From contig NZ_JAMQQF010000009.1 of the NCBI RefSeq assembly GCF_023716945.1, positions 1-44,699 of the forward strand: a stretch of DNA of 44,699 bases, given 5' to 3'. The notes below the pieces were generated by a model, which was given only the letters and a program-made list of their open reading frames with translations, ran no database searches and was not told the DNA's origin. The stretch comes from Frankia sp. AiPs1 (GTDB lineage Bacteria > Actinomycetota > Actinomycetes > Frankiales > Frankiaceae). Shown here one piece after another: positions 1 through 8,625 of this stretch. Positions within the stretch are counted from its first letter, which is position 1. Every line of letters begins with the position of its first letter. The position numbers and the translations under genes are program-made.

Positions 1-989
1 TCCCGCACGTCATACGGCGTCCGCGAATCCGTCGGCACCGCCGCGTACAGCCCCGCCGGGTCCACCGCGGGCTCCTCCACCGCCGCGACCGGCCAGGGCC
101 GCGCCGTTCGCGGGGCGAGGCTCGCGACGATCCGGCGCACGGTCTGCAGGGCGTCGGCGTCGTCGTCGGCCAGGTGGTCGACGACTCCGGAGGTCTTCGC
201 GTGCAGCAGGCCACCGCCGAGATCCTCGGCCGCGACCACCTCCCCGGTGGCGGCCTTGACCAGCGGCGGCCCACCCAGGAAGATCGTTCCCTGGTTGCGG
301 ACGATGACCGTCTCATCGCTCATCGCCGGGACGTAGGCGCCGCCCGCCGTCGACGAGCCGAGCACCGCCGCAATCTGGGCGATGCCGGCCTTCGACATCG
401 TGGCCTGGTTGTAGAAGATGCGGCCGAAGTGCTCCCGGTCCGGGAACACGTCGTCCTGCATCGGCAGGAACGCCCCACCGGAGTCGACAAGGTAGACGCA
501 GGGCAGCCGGTTGTGCAGCGCCACCTCCTGCGCCCGCAGGTGCTTCTTCACCGTCAGCGGGTAGTACGTCCCACCCTTGACGGTGGCGTCGTTCGCGACG
601 ACGACGCATTCCCGCCCGGCGATCCGGCCTATTCCCGTGACGATGCCCGCGGCCGGCGCGTCGCCGTCGTACATCCCGTCCGCGGCCAGCGGGGACAGTT
701 CCAGGAAGGGGCTGCCCGGGTCGAGCAGCACCTCGATGCGCTCGCGCGCCAGCAGCTTGCCGCGCTCGACGTGCCGGCGCCGGACGGGCTCGGGCCCGCC
801 CAGGGCCGCCACGGCGAGCCGCTCGCGCAGCTCGGCGACGAGCGCGGTATGGGTCTCGGCGTATCCGCGCGCCGCGGGTGAGGCGGTGTCGACGGCGCTG
901 CGCAGCGGCGGCCCGGTGAGATCCTCCGCCGCCGCTGCCCTGGCACGCGCGGCGGCGGGACCGTCGCCGACGTTAACAGTCGCTAACAT
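1..989 (-). CDS. accD1: Methylcrotonyl-CoA carboxylase carboxyltransferase (beta) subunit, 3' end outside window
   Basis: Carboxyltransferase subunit of a biotin-dependent acyl-CoA carboxylase. It moves CO2 from carboxybiotin to an acyl-CoA, most likely 3-methylcrotonyl-CoA in leucine breakdown. The 329 codons present read [10 protein letters not shown], then [63 protein letters not shown] and [16 protein letters not shown], the order typical of AccD1/LiuB-type proteins. The C-terminal part runs off the left edge. The ATG at 989 fits the family N-terminus, but no clear ribosome site precedes it and an operator half-site overlaps the start region. A leaderless or very short-leader transcript is therefore possible. 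It is divergent from the TetR gene at 1126. The exact substrate is inferred. Confidence 0.88.
   Translation of the reverse strand, partial: MLATVNVGDGPAAARARAAAAEDLTGPPLRSAVDTASPAARGYAETHTALVAELRERLAVAALGGPEPVRRRHVERGKLLARERIEVLLDPGSPFLELSPLAADGMYDGDAPAAGIVTGIGRIAGRECVVVANDATVKGGTYYPLTVKKHLRAQEVALHNRLPCVYLVDSGGAFLPMQDDVFPDREHFGRIFYNQATMSKAGIAQIAAVLGSSTAGGAYVPAMSDETVIVRNQGTIFLGGPPLVKAATGEVVAAEDLGGGLLHAKTSGVVDHLADDDADALQTVRRIVASLAPRTARPWPVAAVEEPAVDPAGLYAAVPTDSRTPYDVR
972..987. promoter_or_regulatory. Imperfect 16-bp operator next to the accD1 start
   Basis: GTTAACAGTCGCTAAC is an imperfect dyad that touches the accD1 start codon. It lies 28 bp (start to start) from the perfect palindrome at 1000-1015. 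The same perfect-plus-imperfect arrangement occurs in front of scoA (8204-8244). It is probably a binding site for the adjacent TetR protein; that link is inferred from position and symmetry. Confidence 0.6.
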
Positions 990-999
990 GAGTCCAGAT

Positions 1000-1015
1000 G
1001 TTAGCGCGCGCTAAC
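1000..1015. promoter_or_regulatory. Perfect 16-bp palindromic operator, accD1/TetR intergenic region
   Basis: GTTAGCGCGCGCTAAC is a perfect inverted repeat between the divergent accD1 and TetR genes. The outer arms (GTTAGCG and CGCTAAC) are identical to those at 8204-8219 upstream of scoA, with only the two central bases differing. Size, symmetry and place fit a TetR-family operator controlling accD1 and the regulator itself. Confidence 0.75.
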
Positions 1016-1125
1016 ACTTCCGTCGACCGACCGGCCGGGCCAGGACCCCCGCCCCCGCCCATGCACTTGCGGTTGCCGACCGGTGGACCACGCTTGGTAG
1101 CCTCTGCCCGGAGGAGGACCACATC

Positions 1126-2094
1126 GTGCCGTCGCGTGCCACCCGGGTGACGCCCCCGGCAGGTCTGGCCCCCACCTTCTCCGACGCCCCCTCCGCCACC
1201 GCCGGACCGCCCCCCACCGCACCGGCGCAGGAACCCGGTCCCGCGCCGGCCGCGGTCAAGTCCGCTCCGGCCGGCGCGGCGCCCACCTCGCCCGCGACCG
1301 ACCCGCCCGCTACCGACCCGCCCGACACCGACCCGCCCGTCGCCCTGGCGCCCGTCACCGGCCGTCCCACGACATCCTCGGCCCACCCAGACCCAACCGG
1401 CCCAGAACCGAGCGGCCCAAATCCAACCGGTCCAGAACCGAGCGGTCCAGAACCGAGCGACCTGGCTCCGGGCGACGTGACCCCGAGTGCCGTGACCCCG
1501 AGCGCCGTGACCCCGAGCGCGGCTTCGCCGGTCCGGCGGGCTCGCACCGGGCGTCGGGACGACCTGCTGCAGGCGGCGGCGCGGCTGTTCGCCGAGCGGG
1601 GGTTCCGCGGGGTCGGCATCGAGCAGATCGGCGCCGCCGTCGGCATCCGCGGGCCCGGCATCTACCGGCATTTCGCCAGCAAGGACGCGATGCTCACGGA
1701 GCTGCTCGTGGGCATCAGCGAGCATCTGCTCCACGGCGCTCAGGCCGTGCTGAGCGCGGACCCGAGTGCGTCCGACGCCCTCGACCGCCTCGTCCGCCGG
1801 CATGTCGAGTTCGCCGTCGGCAACCCCGACCTGATCGTCATCCACGACCGTGACCTGCACAGCCTGCCGGCACCGGACGAACACGAGGTCCGCCGGCTAC
1901 AACGCGCCTACGTCGAACTGTGGGTCGGCGTGCTGCGTCGCCTGCGCCCCGAGCTGACCGCTCCCGCCGCCCGCGTCCGCGCCCACGCGATCTTCGGTCT
2001 GATCAACTCGACCCCGCACAGCTCCGGCGCCCTCGACCCCGCGATCAGAGCAACCACACTGCACGCCATGGCGACCGCCGCCGCCACGGCGTAG
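1126..2094 (+). CDS. TetR-family regulator with long disordered N-terminal extension
   Basis: DNA-binding repressor, probably of accD1 and scoAB. The helix-turn-helix region is at residues about 137-185 (RRDDLLQAAARLFAERGF, then IGAAVGIRGPGIYRHFASKD), followed by an all-helical ligand-binding domain. The GTG start at 1126 is supported by GGAGGAGG-like sequence at 1110-1117, so the first ~135 residues are probably translated. They are Pro/Ala-rich and contain 5-residue repeats (GPEPS, VTPSA) encoded by 15-bp tandem units. That tail is far longer than in ordinary TetR proteins of about 200 residues. It is divergent from accD1 with two palindromes between them. Ligand unknown; an acyl-CoA intermediate of leucine catabolism would fit. 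Confidence 0.87.
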   Translation: MPSRATRVTPPAGLAPTFSDAPSATAGPPPTAPAQEPGPAPAAVKSAPAGAAPTSPATDPPATDPPDTDPPVALAPVTGRPTTSSAHPDPTGPEPSGPNPTGPEPSGPEPSDLAPGDVTPSAVTPSAVTPSAASPVRRARTGRRDDLLQAAARLFAERGFRGVGIEQIGAAVGIRGPGIYRHFASKDAMLTELLVGISEHLLHGAQAVLSADPSASDALDRLVRRHVEFAVGNPDLIVIHDRDLHSLPAPDEHEVRRLQRAYVELWVGVLRRLRPELTAPAARVRAHAIFGLINSTPHSSGALDPAIRATTLHAMATAAATA

Positions 2095-2465
2095 TCCCGC
2101 CGCCGGCGGCTAGCACAAACGGCCATCGCGACGTCCGTGGGAAGGATTTCAGCCGCTCACGGTCGTCGTCGGGATGCCCGACTCGCACACAGGTAGCCGT
2201 AGCCGTAGCCGCTGGCGATGGGACAGTCCAGTACACGAGGAGGGGAATCACTCGATCAGATGTCCCCTCGCACCTGACCTGACGCAGAGCGTCGCCACTG
2301 GGCTGCGGTGCGCCCGATTCACTGAGACGCAGACCACCGGGTCCGTCTCGCAGCATGGTCCGCTGCTCGCTGCAAAGCCCATGAGGCCGACAGTGGCGCC
2401 TGGACATGCCTGGTGGCTGCCGTGAGAGCAAGGCCGGCGAGATCCACCACGCTCCAGGCGCCTCA
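2095..2465. other. Gene-free stretch between TetR and LysR genes
   Basis: The TetR and LysR genes converge on this stretch. No reading frame here looks like a known protein, and base composition is less biased than in the flanking genes. A short GCCGCCGGCGGC palindrome at about 2100-2111 might contribute to termination. It could be worn-down former coding DNA, but nothing recognisable remains. Confidence 0.4.
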
Positions 2466-3380
2466 TCAACAGGTTGTGGCCCCAACCTCCCGCGCAGCGG
2501 CAAGGTAGGCGAGAACCAGCGTCCGCTTGTCGTCCTGGCGGGCGGCCACCGCCAGTTGGGACGGGGAAATTCCCCGGACCGGCACGGCGATCACCTCGTC
2601 CCGGGCGACCAGCGGGGCGTTACCGGTGGCCAGCAGCGCCACCCCCTGGCCGCTGGCGACCGCCTCGTGGGTCTCCTCGGCGCTGGCCACCACCCCGCCG
2701 ATCCGCGGCTGGCGACCGTCCCGGGCGTCCAGGGCAAGCCAGTAGTCCCGCAGCGGGCCGGCCTCCGGAGGGAGGGCGAGGAAGGGCTCCTCCAGCAGGT
2801 CGGTGAAGTCCACCTTTCCCTCGGGGTCGGACGCGGCCCGCGCCGCCAAGGGGTGTCCGTCCGGGAGCGCGACCAGCCGAGGCTCGCGGGCCACCACCGC
2901 ATACTGGTAACGGTCATCGTCCGGCAGCGGCAGCCAGACGAAGGCGACGTCGCTGGAACCATCCGCCAACCCGGCGCTGGGATCCGCCCAGTTGACCTGG
3001 CGCAGGACGAGCTGCGCTTCCGGACGGCGGGAGACGAGGCGGGTCCGCAGGGCGGGCAGCAGCCCGCGACCCGGGCTGGTGGACATGCCGATCGCCAGAG
3101 TGCACCGCTCGGCGGTCTTCGCCTCCTCCACCGCCGCCTGCGCGGCCTGCCAGGCGGCCAGCACCGCGCGGGCGTGCGGTAACAGGGCTTCCCCCATCGC
3201 GGTCAACCGCACTGTCCGCCGGTCCCGTTCGAACAGGACCACGCCCAGTTGCTTCTCCAGCATCCGAATCTGCTTGCTCAGAGCGGGTTGGGAGACGAAC
3301 AGTCGCTCGGCGGCGCGGGTGAAGCTCAATTCCTCGGCGACCGAGGTGAAGTAGTACAGGTCGCGCCCATGGACGTTCAT
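2466..3380 (-). CDS. LysR-family transcriptional regulator
   Basis: 304 residues with the standard layout. The N-terminal winged helix-turn-helix (about 1-62: LYYFTSVAEELSFTRAAERL, then SQPALSKQIRMLEKQLGVVL) is followed by a periplasmic-binding-like effector domain. The ATG at 3380 gives the normal LysR N-terminus; a ribosome site is not obvious. It is divergent from the SDR gene at 3486, the classic LysR arrangement, so it probably controls that gene and itself from the ~100-bp gap. A T-N11-A dyad lies across its own start codon. Effector unknown. Confidence 0.92.
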   Translation of the reverse strand: MNVHGRDLYYFTSVAEELSFTRAAERLFVSQPALSKQIRMLEKQLGVVLFERDRRTVRLTAMGEALLPHARAVLAAWQAAQAAVEEAKTAERCTLAIGMSTSPGRGLLPALRTRLVSRRPEAQLVLRQVNWADPSAGLADGSSDVAFVWLPLPDDDRYQYAVVAREPRLVALPDGHPLAARAASDPEGKVDFTDLLEEPFLALPPEAGPLRDYWLALDARDGRQPRIGGVVASAEETHEAVASGQGVALLATGNAPLVARDEVIAVPVRGISPSQLAVAARQDDKRTLVLAYLAAAREVGATTC

Positions 3381-3393
3381 AACTCATGGCTAT
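3379..3393. promoter_or_regulatory. Candidate LysR box (T-N11-A)
   Basis: ATAACTCATGGCTAT is an imperfect dyad matching the loose T-N11-A LysR consensus. It overlaps the LysR start codon in the gap to the divergent SDR gene. The consensus is weak, so this rests mostly on position. Confidence 0.35.
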
Positions 3394-3485
3394 CACAACG
3401 GGACTTGGACGCAGCCCTGATGCCTGGCGAAGGATGGGACCTGCGACGGGACGGCCCCAAACAACAATGAACAAGGGAGATGAAG

Positions 3486-4331
3486 ATGAGCGAGGACGCC
3501 AAGGTCTGGCTGGTCACCGGCGCGAGCAGCGGTTTCGGGCGGGCCATCGCGGAGGCCGCGGTCGCCGCTGGTGACACGGTGATCGGCACGGCCCGGCGGA
3601 CAGCGGCGCTGGACGACCTGGTCGCCGCGTACCCGGACCGGGCGGAGGCGATCAGCTTGGACGTCACCGACAGCGGGCGGATCGATGTGGTGGCCGCCGA
3701 CGTCCTAGCCCGTTACGGCAGGGTGGACGTGCTGGTGAACAACGCCGGCCGCACTCAGGTGGGGGCGTTCGAGGAGACCACCGACCGGGAGCTGCACGAC
3801 CTGTTCGAGCTGCACGTGTTCGGCCCGGCGCGGCTGACCCGGGCGCTGCTGCCGCAGATGAGGGAGCGGGGCAGTGGATCGGTCGTGAACATCAGCAGCT
3901 TCGGCGGGCAGCTGTCCTTCGCCGGGTTCTCCGCGTACAGCGCGACCAAGGCGGCGCTGGAGCAGCTGTCGGAGGGCTTGGCCGACGAGGTGGCGCCGTT
4001 CGGCATCAAGGTGCTGATCGTGGAGCCCGGCGCGTTCCGTACCAACCTGTTCGGCAAGGGTGCGGCGTACTTCTCTGAGGAGAACTCTGCGTACGCGGAG
4101 AAGGTCGGCGCGACCCGGCAGATGGTGCAGGGCAGTGACGGCAGCCAGCCCGGCGACCCGGTGAAGGCCGCGGCGGCGATCCGGCTGGCTCTGGAGGCCG
4201 AGAAGACCCCGCTCCGCCTCGCCCTCGGCGGCGACGCGGTCGACTTCCTGACCGCACACCTGGACTCCGTACGGGCCGAGCTCACCGAGTGGGAGGAGGT
4301 CTCCCGGGGGACGGACTTCGACACGGAATGA
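3486..4331 (+). CDS. Short-chain dehydrogenase/reductase
   Basis: Classical SDR oxidoreductase, 281 residues. It has the Rossmann nucleotide site TGASSGFG near residue 12, NNAG, the catalytic Ser in NISSFGG and the YSATK active-site Tyr/Lys pair. Two ATGs are possible. The one at 3480 directly abuts the AAGGGAG ribosome site, whereas the one at 3486 sits 6-7 bases beyond it, so 3486 is chosen. It is transcribed away from the LysR gene, which probably regulates it. The protein resembles the NAD(P)-dependent 'oxidoreductase, SDR family' group that reduces small ketones or aldehydes. Substrate cannot be told from sequence. Confidence 0.9.
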   Translation: MSEDAKVWLVTGASSGFGRAIAEAAVAAGDTVIGTARRTAALDDLVAAYPDRAEAISLDVTDSGRIDVVAADVLARYGRVDVLVNNAGRTQVGAFEETTDRELHDLFELHVFGPARLTRALLPQMRERGSGSVVNISSFGGQLSFAGFSAYSATKAALEQLSEGLADEVAPFGIKVLIVEPGAFRTNLFGKGAAYFSEENSAYAEKVGATRQMVQGSDGSQPGDPVKAAAAIRLALEAEKTPLRLALGGDAVDFLTAHLDSVRAELTEWEEVSRGTDFDTE

Positions 4332-4525
4332 GAGCCGGGCAGGGCGAGAACCCGGTGCTCGGTGAACTCACTGGTGAAAGGCCTTCCGCAGGGGCGGACG
4401 TCCCCTCATCACAGGAGCCTGACCAAACCCTGCGAACCTCATCAGGCAGGACGCTGGGTAGCCCAATTTCTGACCGGTCACGGACGCAGCGATGAGTTTA
4501 CCCGGTCCGGAGAGTCTCACCAGCG
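4332..4525. other. Intergenic stretch after the SDR gene
   Basis: No supported gene. An imperfect hairpin just after the SDR stop (GAGCCGGG pairing with CCCGGTGCTC, with a bulge) may act as a weak terminator. The rest has less coding-like composition than the neighbours and runs into the decayed fragment at 4526-4816. Confidence 0.3.
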
Positions 4526-4816
4526 TTATCGGGCGGTGGGCTCGAAGTGCTGGTGGAGGTAGTCGGCAGTGGCATCCCACAGCCACGTAGCCGAGAACGC
4601 CGGACGCCGCGCGCGCCACCCCGACCAGCTGCCGACACTGCGCCGGCCGCCCGCACTCGTCGATCAGCGACTCCCACCACCGCGCTGCCGGCGCAGACCC
4701 GGAACGACCTCGGCATGGTCCAGCTCCTCATACCGAACGACGACGTCCAGGATGTCCGCGCTCCGCTGTCGGACAACCTCCGGATCCACCTTCCGGCCAC
4801 CACGATCTTCGTTTGG
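4526..4816 (-). pseudogene. Decayed small gene fragment (one in-frame stop, two frame shifts)
   Basis: On the minus strand one frame reads ADILDVVVRYEELDHAEVVP to LRRQR, then hits a stop (triplet 4664-4666). The neighbouring frame continues naturally as WWESLIDECGRPAQCRQLVG. After a second shift the first frame resumes with PAFSATWLWDATADYLHQHF and ends at 4526. Spliced by eye, this looks like one small protein of about 85-95 residues. No family was recognised. It could be a genuine pseudogene or carry sequencing errors. The plus-strand frames over the same DNA look like shadows. Confidence 0.4.
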
Positions 4817-4851
4817 TCAACTGAGAACCGCCCGCCCAGTCCTCGGTGGGG

Positions 4852-5844
4852 CTATTTGCCCGTGGCGACGGCGACTTCCGCACCGGGCGCGTAGGTCGTC
4901 ACGTTCGACGGAATCGCCTTGAGCTCGTCGATTTTGGCGCAGGCCGGGCACTGTGCATAGCCCGACTGGCGCTGGCGGTTCGCCTCAGCCTCCGCCTTCG
5001 CCTCGGCGACCCGTGCCTGCGCCTCGGTGATCCGCGCAAACGCCGCCTGGGCGCTGTTCACGGCCGCCTGGACGTTCTGCGGCAGCGTGACCCGGGCGAG
5101 GGTGAATCGCAGGTTCTCCAGGAAATGGCCACCGAGATTGTCGTTGAGGTCGGTGGCCAGTGACTTGTTGATCGCGTTCTGGACGGCCTGGATGTTGCCG
5201 TTGCTCGACGCCGCGTTGAGGGCCGTCTGGGCCCCGGCCTGCTGGTTGGCGCCCATCTGGACCAGGGCGCAGGAGGAGACGAGGTCGGCACAGGTGAAGT
5301 TGTTGACCTGCTCACGAAGGTCGTTGTCGATGACCGGCCGAATGATGGCGCCCAGGAACGCGGACCAGCCGTCGTCACCCGACCAGGCGTAGTAAAGCTT
5401 TCCGCCCTTGCTCGCCAGCGGGAACTTCCTGGTGCCGAACTTGTCGTCGAACTGGCGTAGGACGTCGTGGTCGAGGTTGAGGGTGAAGTAGAACGTGCCC
5501 TCGATCCCCATACTCACACCGTCCTTCGACGGTGTCGTCACGACATCGACCGTGCCACGGTCGCTCTCACCGGCAACGGATGTGATCGTGTAGTAGCGCT
5601 GCTGCGCCGGATAGTTGTGCATCGAGGAATACAGGCCGACGTAGGTCCTCGACGAGGCGGGGTTGACGATCTGGCGGATCCGGTGATTGTCGAACGGGCC
5701 ACCGTTGCGGACCACCGCGATCTGCCCGCCCGACGTCGACGCGAACGAACCGAGCGCGCTCGCCCCCACGACCAGGCCGAAGATCACCGCCAGCACTCCC
5801 ACGACGGCACCGGCTCCGAGCCCGATACGCCTACCTGATGACAC
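4852..5844 (-). CDS. SPFH/band-7 domain membrane protein
   Basis: 330 residues starting at a GTG (5844) behind a GGGGAG ribosome site. A single membrane segment (about residues 8-32, rich in Gly/Val/Ala) is followed by a stomatin/prohibitin-like domain at about 40-240 (GGPFDNHRIRQIVNPASS, GIEGTFYFTLNLD). An Ala/Glu/Arg helical segment at about 262-292 is probably a coiled coil (AQARVAEAKAEAEANRQRQ). Near the C-terminus there is a CPAC motif that could bind metal or form a disulfide. Such proteins oligomerise and organise membrane patches; a specific role is not evident. It is a single gene with its own promoter region, diverging from the PNPOx-like gene. Confidence 0.82.
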   Translation of the reverse strand: MSSGRRIGLGAGAVVGVLAVIFGLVVGASALGSFASTSGGQIAVVRNGGPFDNHRIRQIVNPASSRTYVGLYSSMHNYPAQQRYYTITSVAGESDRGTVDVVTTPSKDGVSMGIEGTFYFTLNLDHDVLRQFDDKFGTRKFPLASKGGKLYYAWSGDDGWSAFLGAIIRPVIDNDLREQVNNFTCADLVSSCALVQMGANQQAGAQTALNAASSNGNIQAVQNAINKSLATDLNDNLGGHFLENLRFTLARVTLPQNVQAAVNSAQAAFARITEAQARVAEAKAEAEANRQRQSGYAQCPACAKIDELKAIPSNVTTYAPGAEVAVATGK

Positions 5845-6045
5845 GCGCGCTCCCCTGACCGACGTTGCGACCCGTGGTCAGTATGTCCGGTTTCCGTGGC
5901 CGCATCGACGGAGTTCTCGGGAAGCTGTCCGTGGATCCCGTTCCACCCGTTGGGAGCAGGTAGTACGCGTCGGCATCGCCCCGGGTACACCGGCTGGACC
6001 GGAAATCCGGTGGGCGGGGCATCGCGGCGGTGCCAGGCTGCCCGC

Positions 6046-6696
6046 ATGGAGACTCCGACGGCCGGACCCGCGCATCTCGCCCCCACCCGGGCGCGGGACC
6101 GAATCCATCACGGGACCGCACGGATCCACGCCGTGCTCGACGAGGCGCGGATCTGCCACGTCGGCGTGGTCGTCGACGGCTGGCCGCACGTCCTGCCAAC
6201 GCTGCACGTCCGGCGCGGCGACACCCTCTACCTCCACGGCTCGGCGGGCGGCCGGGTGCTGGCCGCCGGGCGCGCCGGTCGCCTGCCGATCTGCGTCACC
6301 GTCTCGCTGCTCGACGGGCTCGTGCTGGCCCGCTCCGCCGTCCGCCATGCGGTGAACTACCGGTCGGTGCTGGTCCGCGGGCTCGCCTCGGCCGTGCTCG
6401 ACGAGGACGACAAGCGCGCCGTGCTCGCCGCGTTCGTCGACCGGACCGCGCCGGGCCGCTCGGGCGCCTGCCGGCCGGCGAACCGCCGGGAGCTGGCCGC
6501 GACCGCCGTGCTCGCCGTCGCACTCGACGACCCCGGAACGCAGGTGACGCTGAAGGCGCGCACGGGCGGGCCGGTGGACGACGCCGAGGACCTGACCCTG
6601 CCCCACTGGGCGGGGGTGATCCCGGTGCGTACGGTCGAGGGCGCGCCCGAGCCGGCCGAGGACCTGGCCTACCTGAGCGCGCCGATCGGCTTCTGA
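6046..6696 (+). CDS. Pyridoxamine 5'-phosphate oxidase-like flavin-binding protein
   Basis: 216 residues with the split-barrel FMN-binding pattern of the nitroimidazole-resistance/Pyridox_ox_2 group: ARICHVGVVVDGWPHVLPTL, then DTLYLHGSAGGR, and VNYRSVLVRGLASAV. Members bind FMN, haem or F420 and reduce or sequester small molecules. The ATG at 6046 is preferred to an in-frame upstream start because homology begins only after it; its ribosome site is weak. It stands alone between SPFH and scoB. No catalytic assignment can be made. Confidence 0.82.
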   Translation: METPTAGPAHLAPTRARDRIHHGTARIHAVLDEARICHVGVVVDGWPHVLPTLHVRRGDTLYLHGSAGGRVLAAGRAGRLPICVTVSLLDGLVLARSAVRHAVNYRSVLVRGLASAVLDEDDKRAVLAAFVDRTAPGRSGACRPANRRELAATAVLAVALDDPGTQVTLKARTGGPVDDAEDLTLPHWAGVIPVRTVEGAPEPAEDLAYLSAPIGF

Positions 6697-6764
6697 CGCG
6701 GGCCCGCGCTCCCCGTTGGAGCCGCGGCTGGTGCCACGCTGGTGCGGGGGTCGGCGTGGAGGGG

Positions 6765-7406
6765 TCAGTCGAGCTGGATGGTGAGGTCGGGGCCGGTGGC
6801 GGCGCGGACCTCGTCGACGGTGACGCCCGGTGCGAGTTCGCGCAGCACGAGACCGCGGCCCGGCTCGACGTCGAGGACCGCGAGATCGGTGATGACCCGG
6901 TGCACGCAGCGCCGGCCCGTCAGCGGCAGGGAACACTCCCGCACCAGCTTGTGGGTCCCGTCGCGGGCGACGTGCTCCATCATCACGATGACGCGGCGGG
7001 CGCCGTGCACGAGGTCCATCGCACCGCCCATCCCCTTGACCATCTTTCCGGGGATCATCCAGTTCGCGAGATCACCCTGCGCGGAGACCTGCATCGCGCC
7101 GAGCACCGCGACGTCGACATGGCCGCCGCGGATCATCCCGAACGACGTCGCCGAGTCGAAGTACGACGCCCCCGCCAGGACCGTCACCGTCTCCTTGCCG
7201 GCGTTGACCAGGTCCGCGTCGACCCGGTCCGCGCTCGGATAGGGGCCGACCCCGAGGATGCCGTTCTCACTGTGCAGCACCACCGTCACCTCCGCCGGCA
7301 GATGGCCCGGCACCAGCGTCGGCAACCCGATCCCAAGATTGACGTACTGGCCGTCGACCAGCTCCCGCGCCACCCGCGCGGCCAGCCCGTCCCGTGTCAG
7401 CGTCAT
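6765..7406 (-). CDS. scoB: 3-oxoacid CoA-transferase, subunit B
   Basis: Beta subunit of succinyl-CoA:3-ketoacid (acetoacetate) CoA-transferase, 213 residues. The catalytic Glu lies in the diagnostic SENGILG motif (about residue 45). [18 protein letters not shown] and [15 protein letters not shown] are also family hallmarks. Its ATG overlaps the scoA stop (ATGA, 7403-7406), so translation is coupled and the two chains should form one enzyme. It would activate acetoacetate, the end product of leucine catabolism, which fits the shared operator with accD1. Confidence 0.93.
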   Translation of the reverse strand: MTLTRDGLAARVARELVDGQYVNLGIGLPTLVPGHLPAEVTVVLHSENGILGVGPYPSADRVDADLVNAGKETVTVLAGASYFDSATSFGMIRGGHVDVAVLGAMQVSAQGDLANWMIPGKMVKGMGGAMDLVHGARRVIVMMEHVARDGTHKLVRECSLPLTGRRCVHRVITDLAVLDVEPGRGLVLRELAPGVTVDEVRAATGPDLTIQLD

Positions 7407-8149
7407 GCCGTCACCGTCCTGCGTTCGATCCGCTTCTCCGGGTCCGGCGCGTGCACCACCCGCTGGACCAGGATCCCCGGGGTGTGGATCTGATCCGGGT
7501 CGAGTTCGCCCGGCTCGACGAGCTCCTCGACCTCGGCGATGGTCACCCGGCCCGCCGCCGCGCACAGCGGGTTGAAGTTCGCCGCGCTCGCCCGGTAGAC
7601 GAGGTTGCCGTGCCGGTCTCCGCGCCAGGCGTGCACCAACCCGAAGTCACAGACGATGCCCCGCTCCAGAACGTACTCGGCGCCGTCGAACACCCGGGTC
7701 TCCTTCGCCGGGGACGCGAGCGCAACGCGCCCGGAGGCGTCGTGGCGCAGCGGGACGCCGCCCTCGGCGACCTGCGTGCCCACCCCGGCCGGGGTGTAGA
7801 ACGCCGGGATCCCCGCCCCGCCGGCCCGCAGCCGCTCCGCGAGCGTGCCCTGCGGCACCAGCTCGACCTCCAGCTCGCCGGCCAGGAACTGCCGCTCGAA
7901 CTCCTTGTTCTCCCCCACATACGACCCGGTCGTGCGCCGAATCCGCCCCGCCCGCAGCAGCAGGCCGAGCCCCCAGTCGTCGACTCCGCAGTTGTTGCTG
8001 ACGGTCTCCAGACCGCTGGTCCCCGCCGCCAGCAGCGCGTCGATCAGGACGCTCGGGATGCCACACAACCCGAACCCCCCGACCGCCAGCGACGCCCCGT
8101 CCGGGATGTCGGCCACCGCCAGGGCCGCACTCGCGACCACCTTGTCCAC
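7403..8149 (-). CDS. scoA: 3-oxoacid CoA-transferase, subunit A
   Basis: Alpha subunit of the acetoacetate CoA-transferase, about 248 residues: [73 protein letters not shown]. The GTG at 8149 is chosen. GGGAGG lies 11 bases ahead, the protein N-terminus then matches the family, and the two operators at 8204-8244 fall upstream rather than inside the gene. An in-frame ATG at 8239 would add about 30 unconserved residues and lie within the operator. First gene of the scoAB operon. Confidence 0.92.
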   Translation of the reverse strand: MDKVVASAALAVADIPDGASLAVGGFGLCGIPSVLIDALLAAGTSGLETVSNNCGVDDWGLGLLLRAGRIRRTTGSYVGENKEFERQFLAGELEVELVPQGTLAERLRAGGAGIPAFYTPAGVGTQVAEGGVPLRHDASGRVALASPAKETRVFDGAEYVLERGIVCDFGLVHAWRGDRHGNLVYRASAANFNPLCAAAGRVTIAEVEELVEPGELDPDQIHTPGILVQRVVHAPDPEKRIERRTVTA

Positions 8150-8203
8150 CCGGGCACCCGCCTCCCGCAGCAGCGGACGGCACCGCACCGGAGCCACCCG
8201 CAC

Positions 8204-8219
8204 GTTAGCGTTCGCTAAC
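8204..8219. promoter_or_regulatory. 16-bp palindromic operator upstream of scoA
   Basis: GTTAGCGTTCGCTAAC has GTTAGCG and CGCTAAC arms identical to the perfect palindrome at 1000-1015, with only the two central bases different. It lies 55 bp before the chosen scoA start. It is the strongest evidence that the TetR protein encoded at 1126 also controls scoAB. Confidence 0.75.
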
Positions 8220-8228
8220 CCAGACGAA

Positions 8229-8244
8229 GTTAGCCACAACTAAC
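8229..8244. promoter_or_regulatory. Second, imperfect operator copy upstream of scoA
   Basis: GTTAGCCACAACTAAC keeps the outer GTTAG/CTAAC half-sites. It lies 25 bp (start to start) from the palindrome at 8204, mirroring the doublet at accD1. Confidence 0.55.
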
Positions 8245-8424
8245 ATCGGCGTCCAGTCCCCTCGGCCCGATCGGGCTCGGGCGATGTCCGGGCCGGGCCC
8301 GCAGCCCGCCCGGCGCACCGTGACCCGCCGCCGCGGACGAGATCGGCGTGGCAGAGCCCGCCTGGCACTGCTCACCCATCCACACTTCCTCTCCCCCATC
8401 CACACCTCCTCGCCGACACGAAAG

Positions 8425-8620
8425 GGATTTCGCCAGCAGCGGGGATTTCGCCAGCAGCGCAGCCTTCGCCACCGGTGGGGATTTCGCCAGCGGCGAGGAC
8501 TTCGCCAGCAGCGCGGCCTTCACCAGCGGCGAGGATTTCGTCAGCAGCGTGGACCTCACCAGCGGTGGAGCCTTCGCCAGCGGTGGGGCCTTTCGCCAGC
8601 GGTGGGGCCTTCGCCTGCGG
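8425..8620. repeat. Degenerate 18-bp tandem repeat
   Basis: About ten or eleven degenerate copies of an 18-bp unit close to TTCGCCAGCAGCGCGGCC, ending just downstream of the LLM gene's stop codon at 8626. Open frames run through it only because the unit is a multiple of three and lacks stops. They encode low-complexity hexapeptides and are not credible genes. The rest of the 8245-8625 gap shows nothing recognisable. Confidence 0.85.
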
Positions 8621-8625
8621 CCGCG

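Noticed and set aside
2406-3182. Plus-strand frame opposite the LysR gene
   Set aside because: The minus-strand LysR protein has a clear family match; the plus frame is Gly/Arg-rich shadow.
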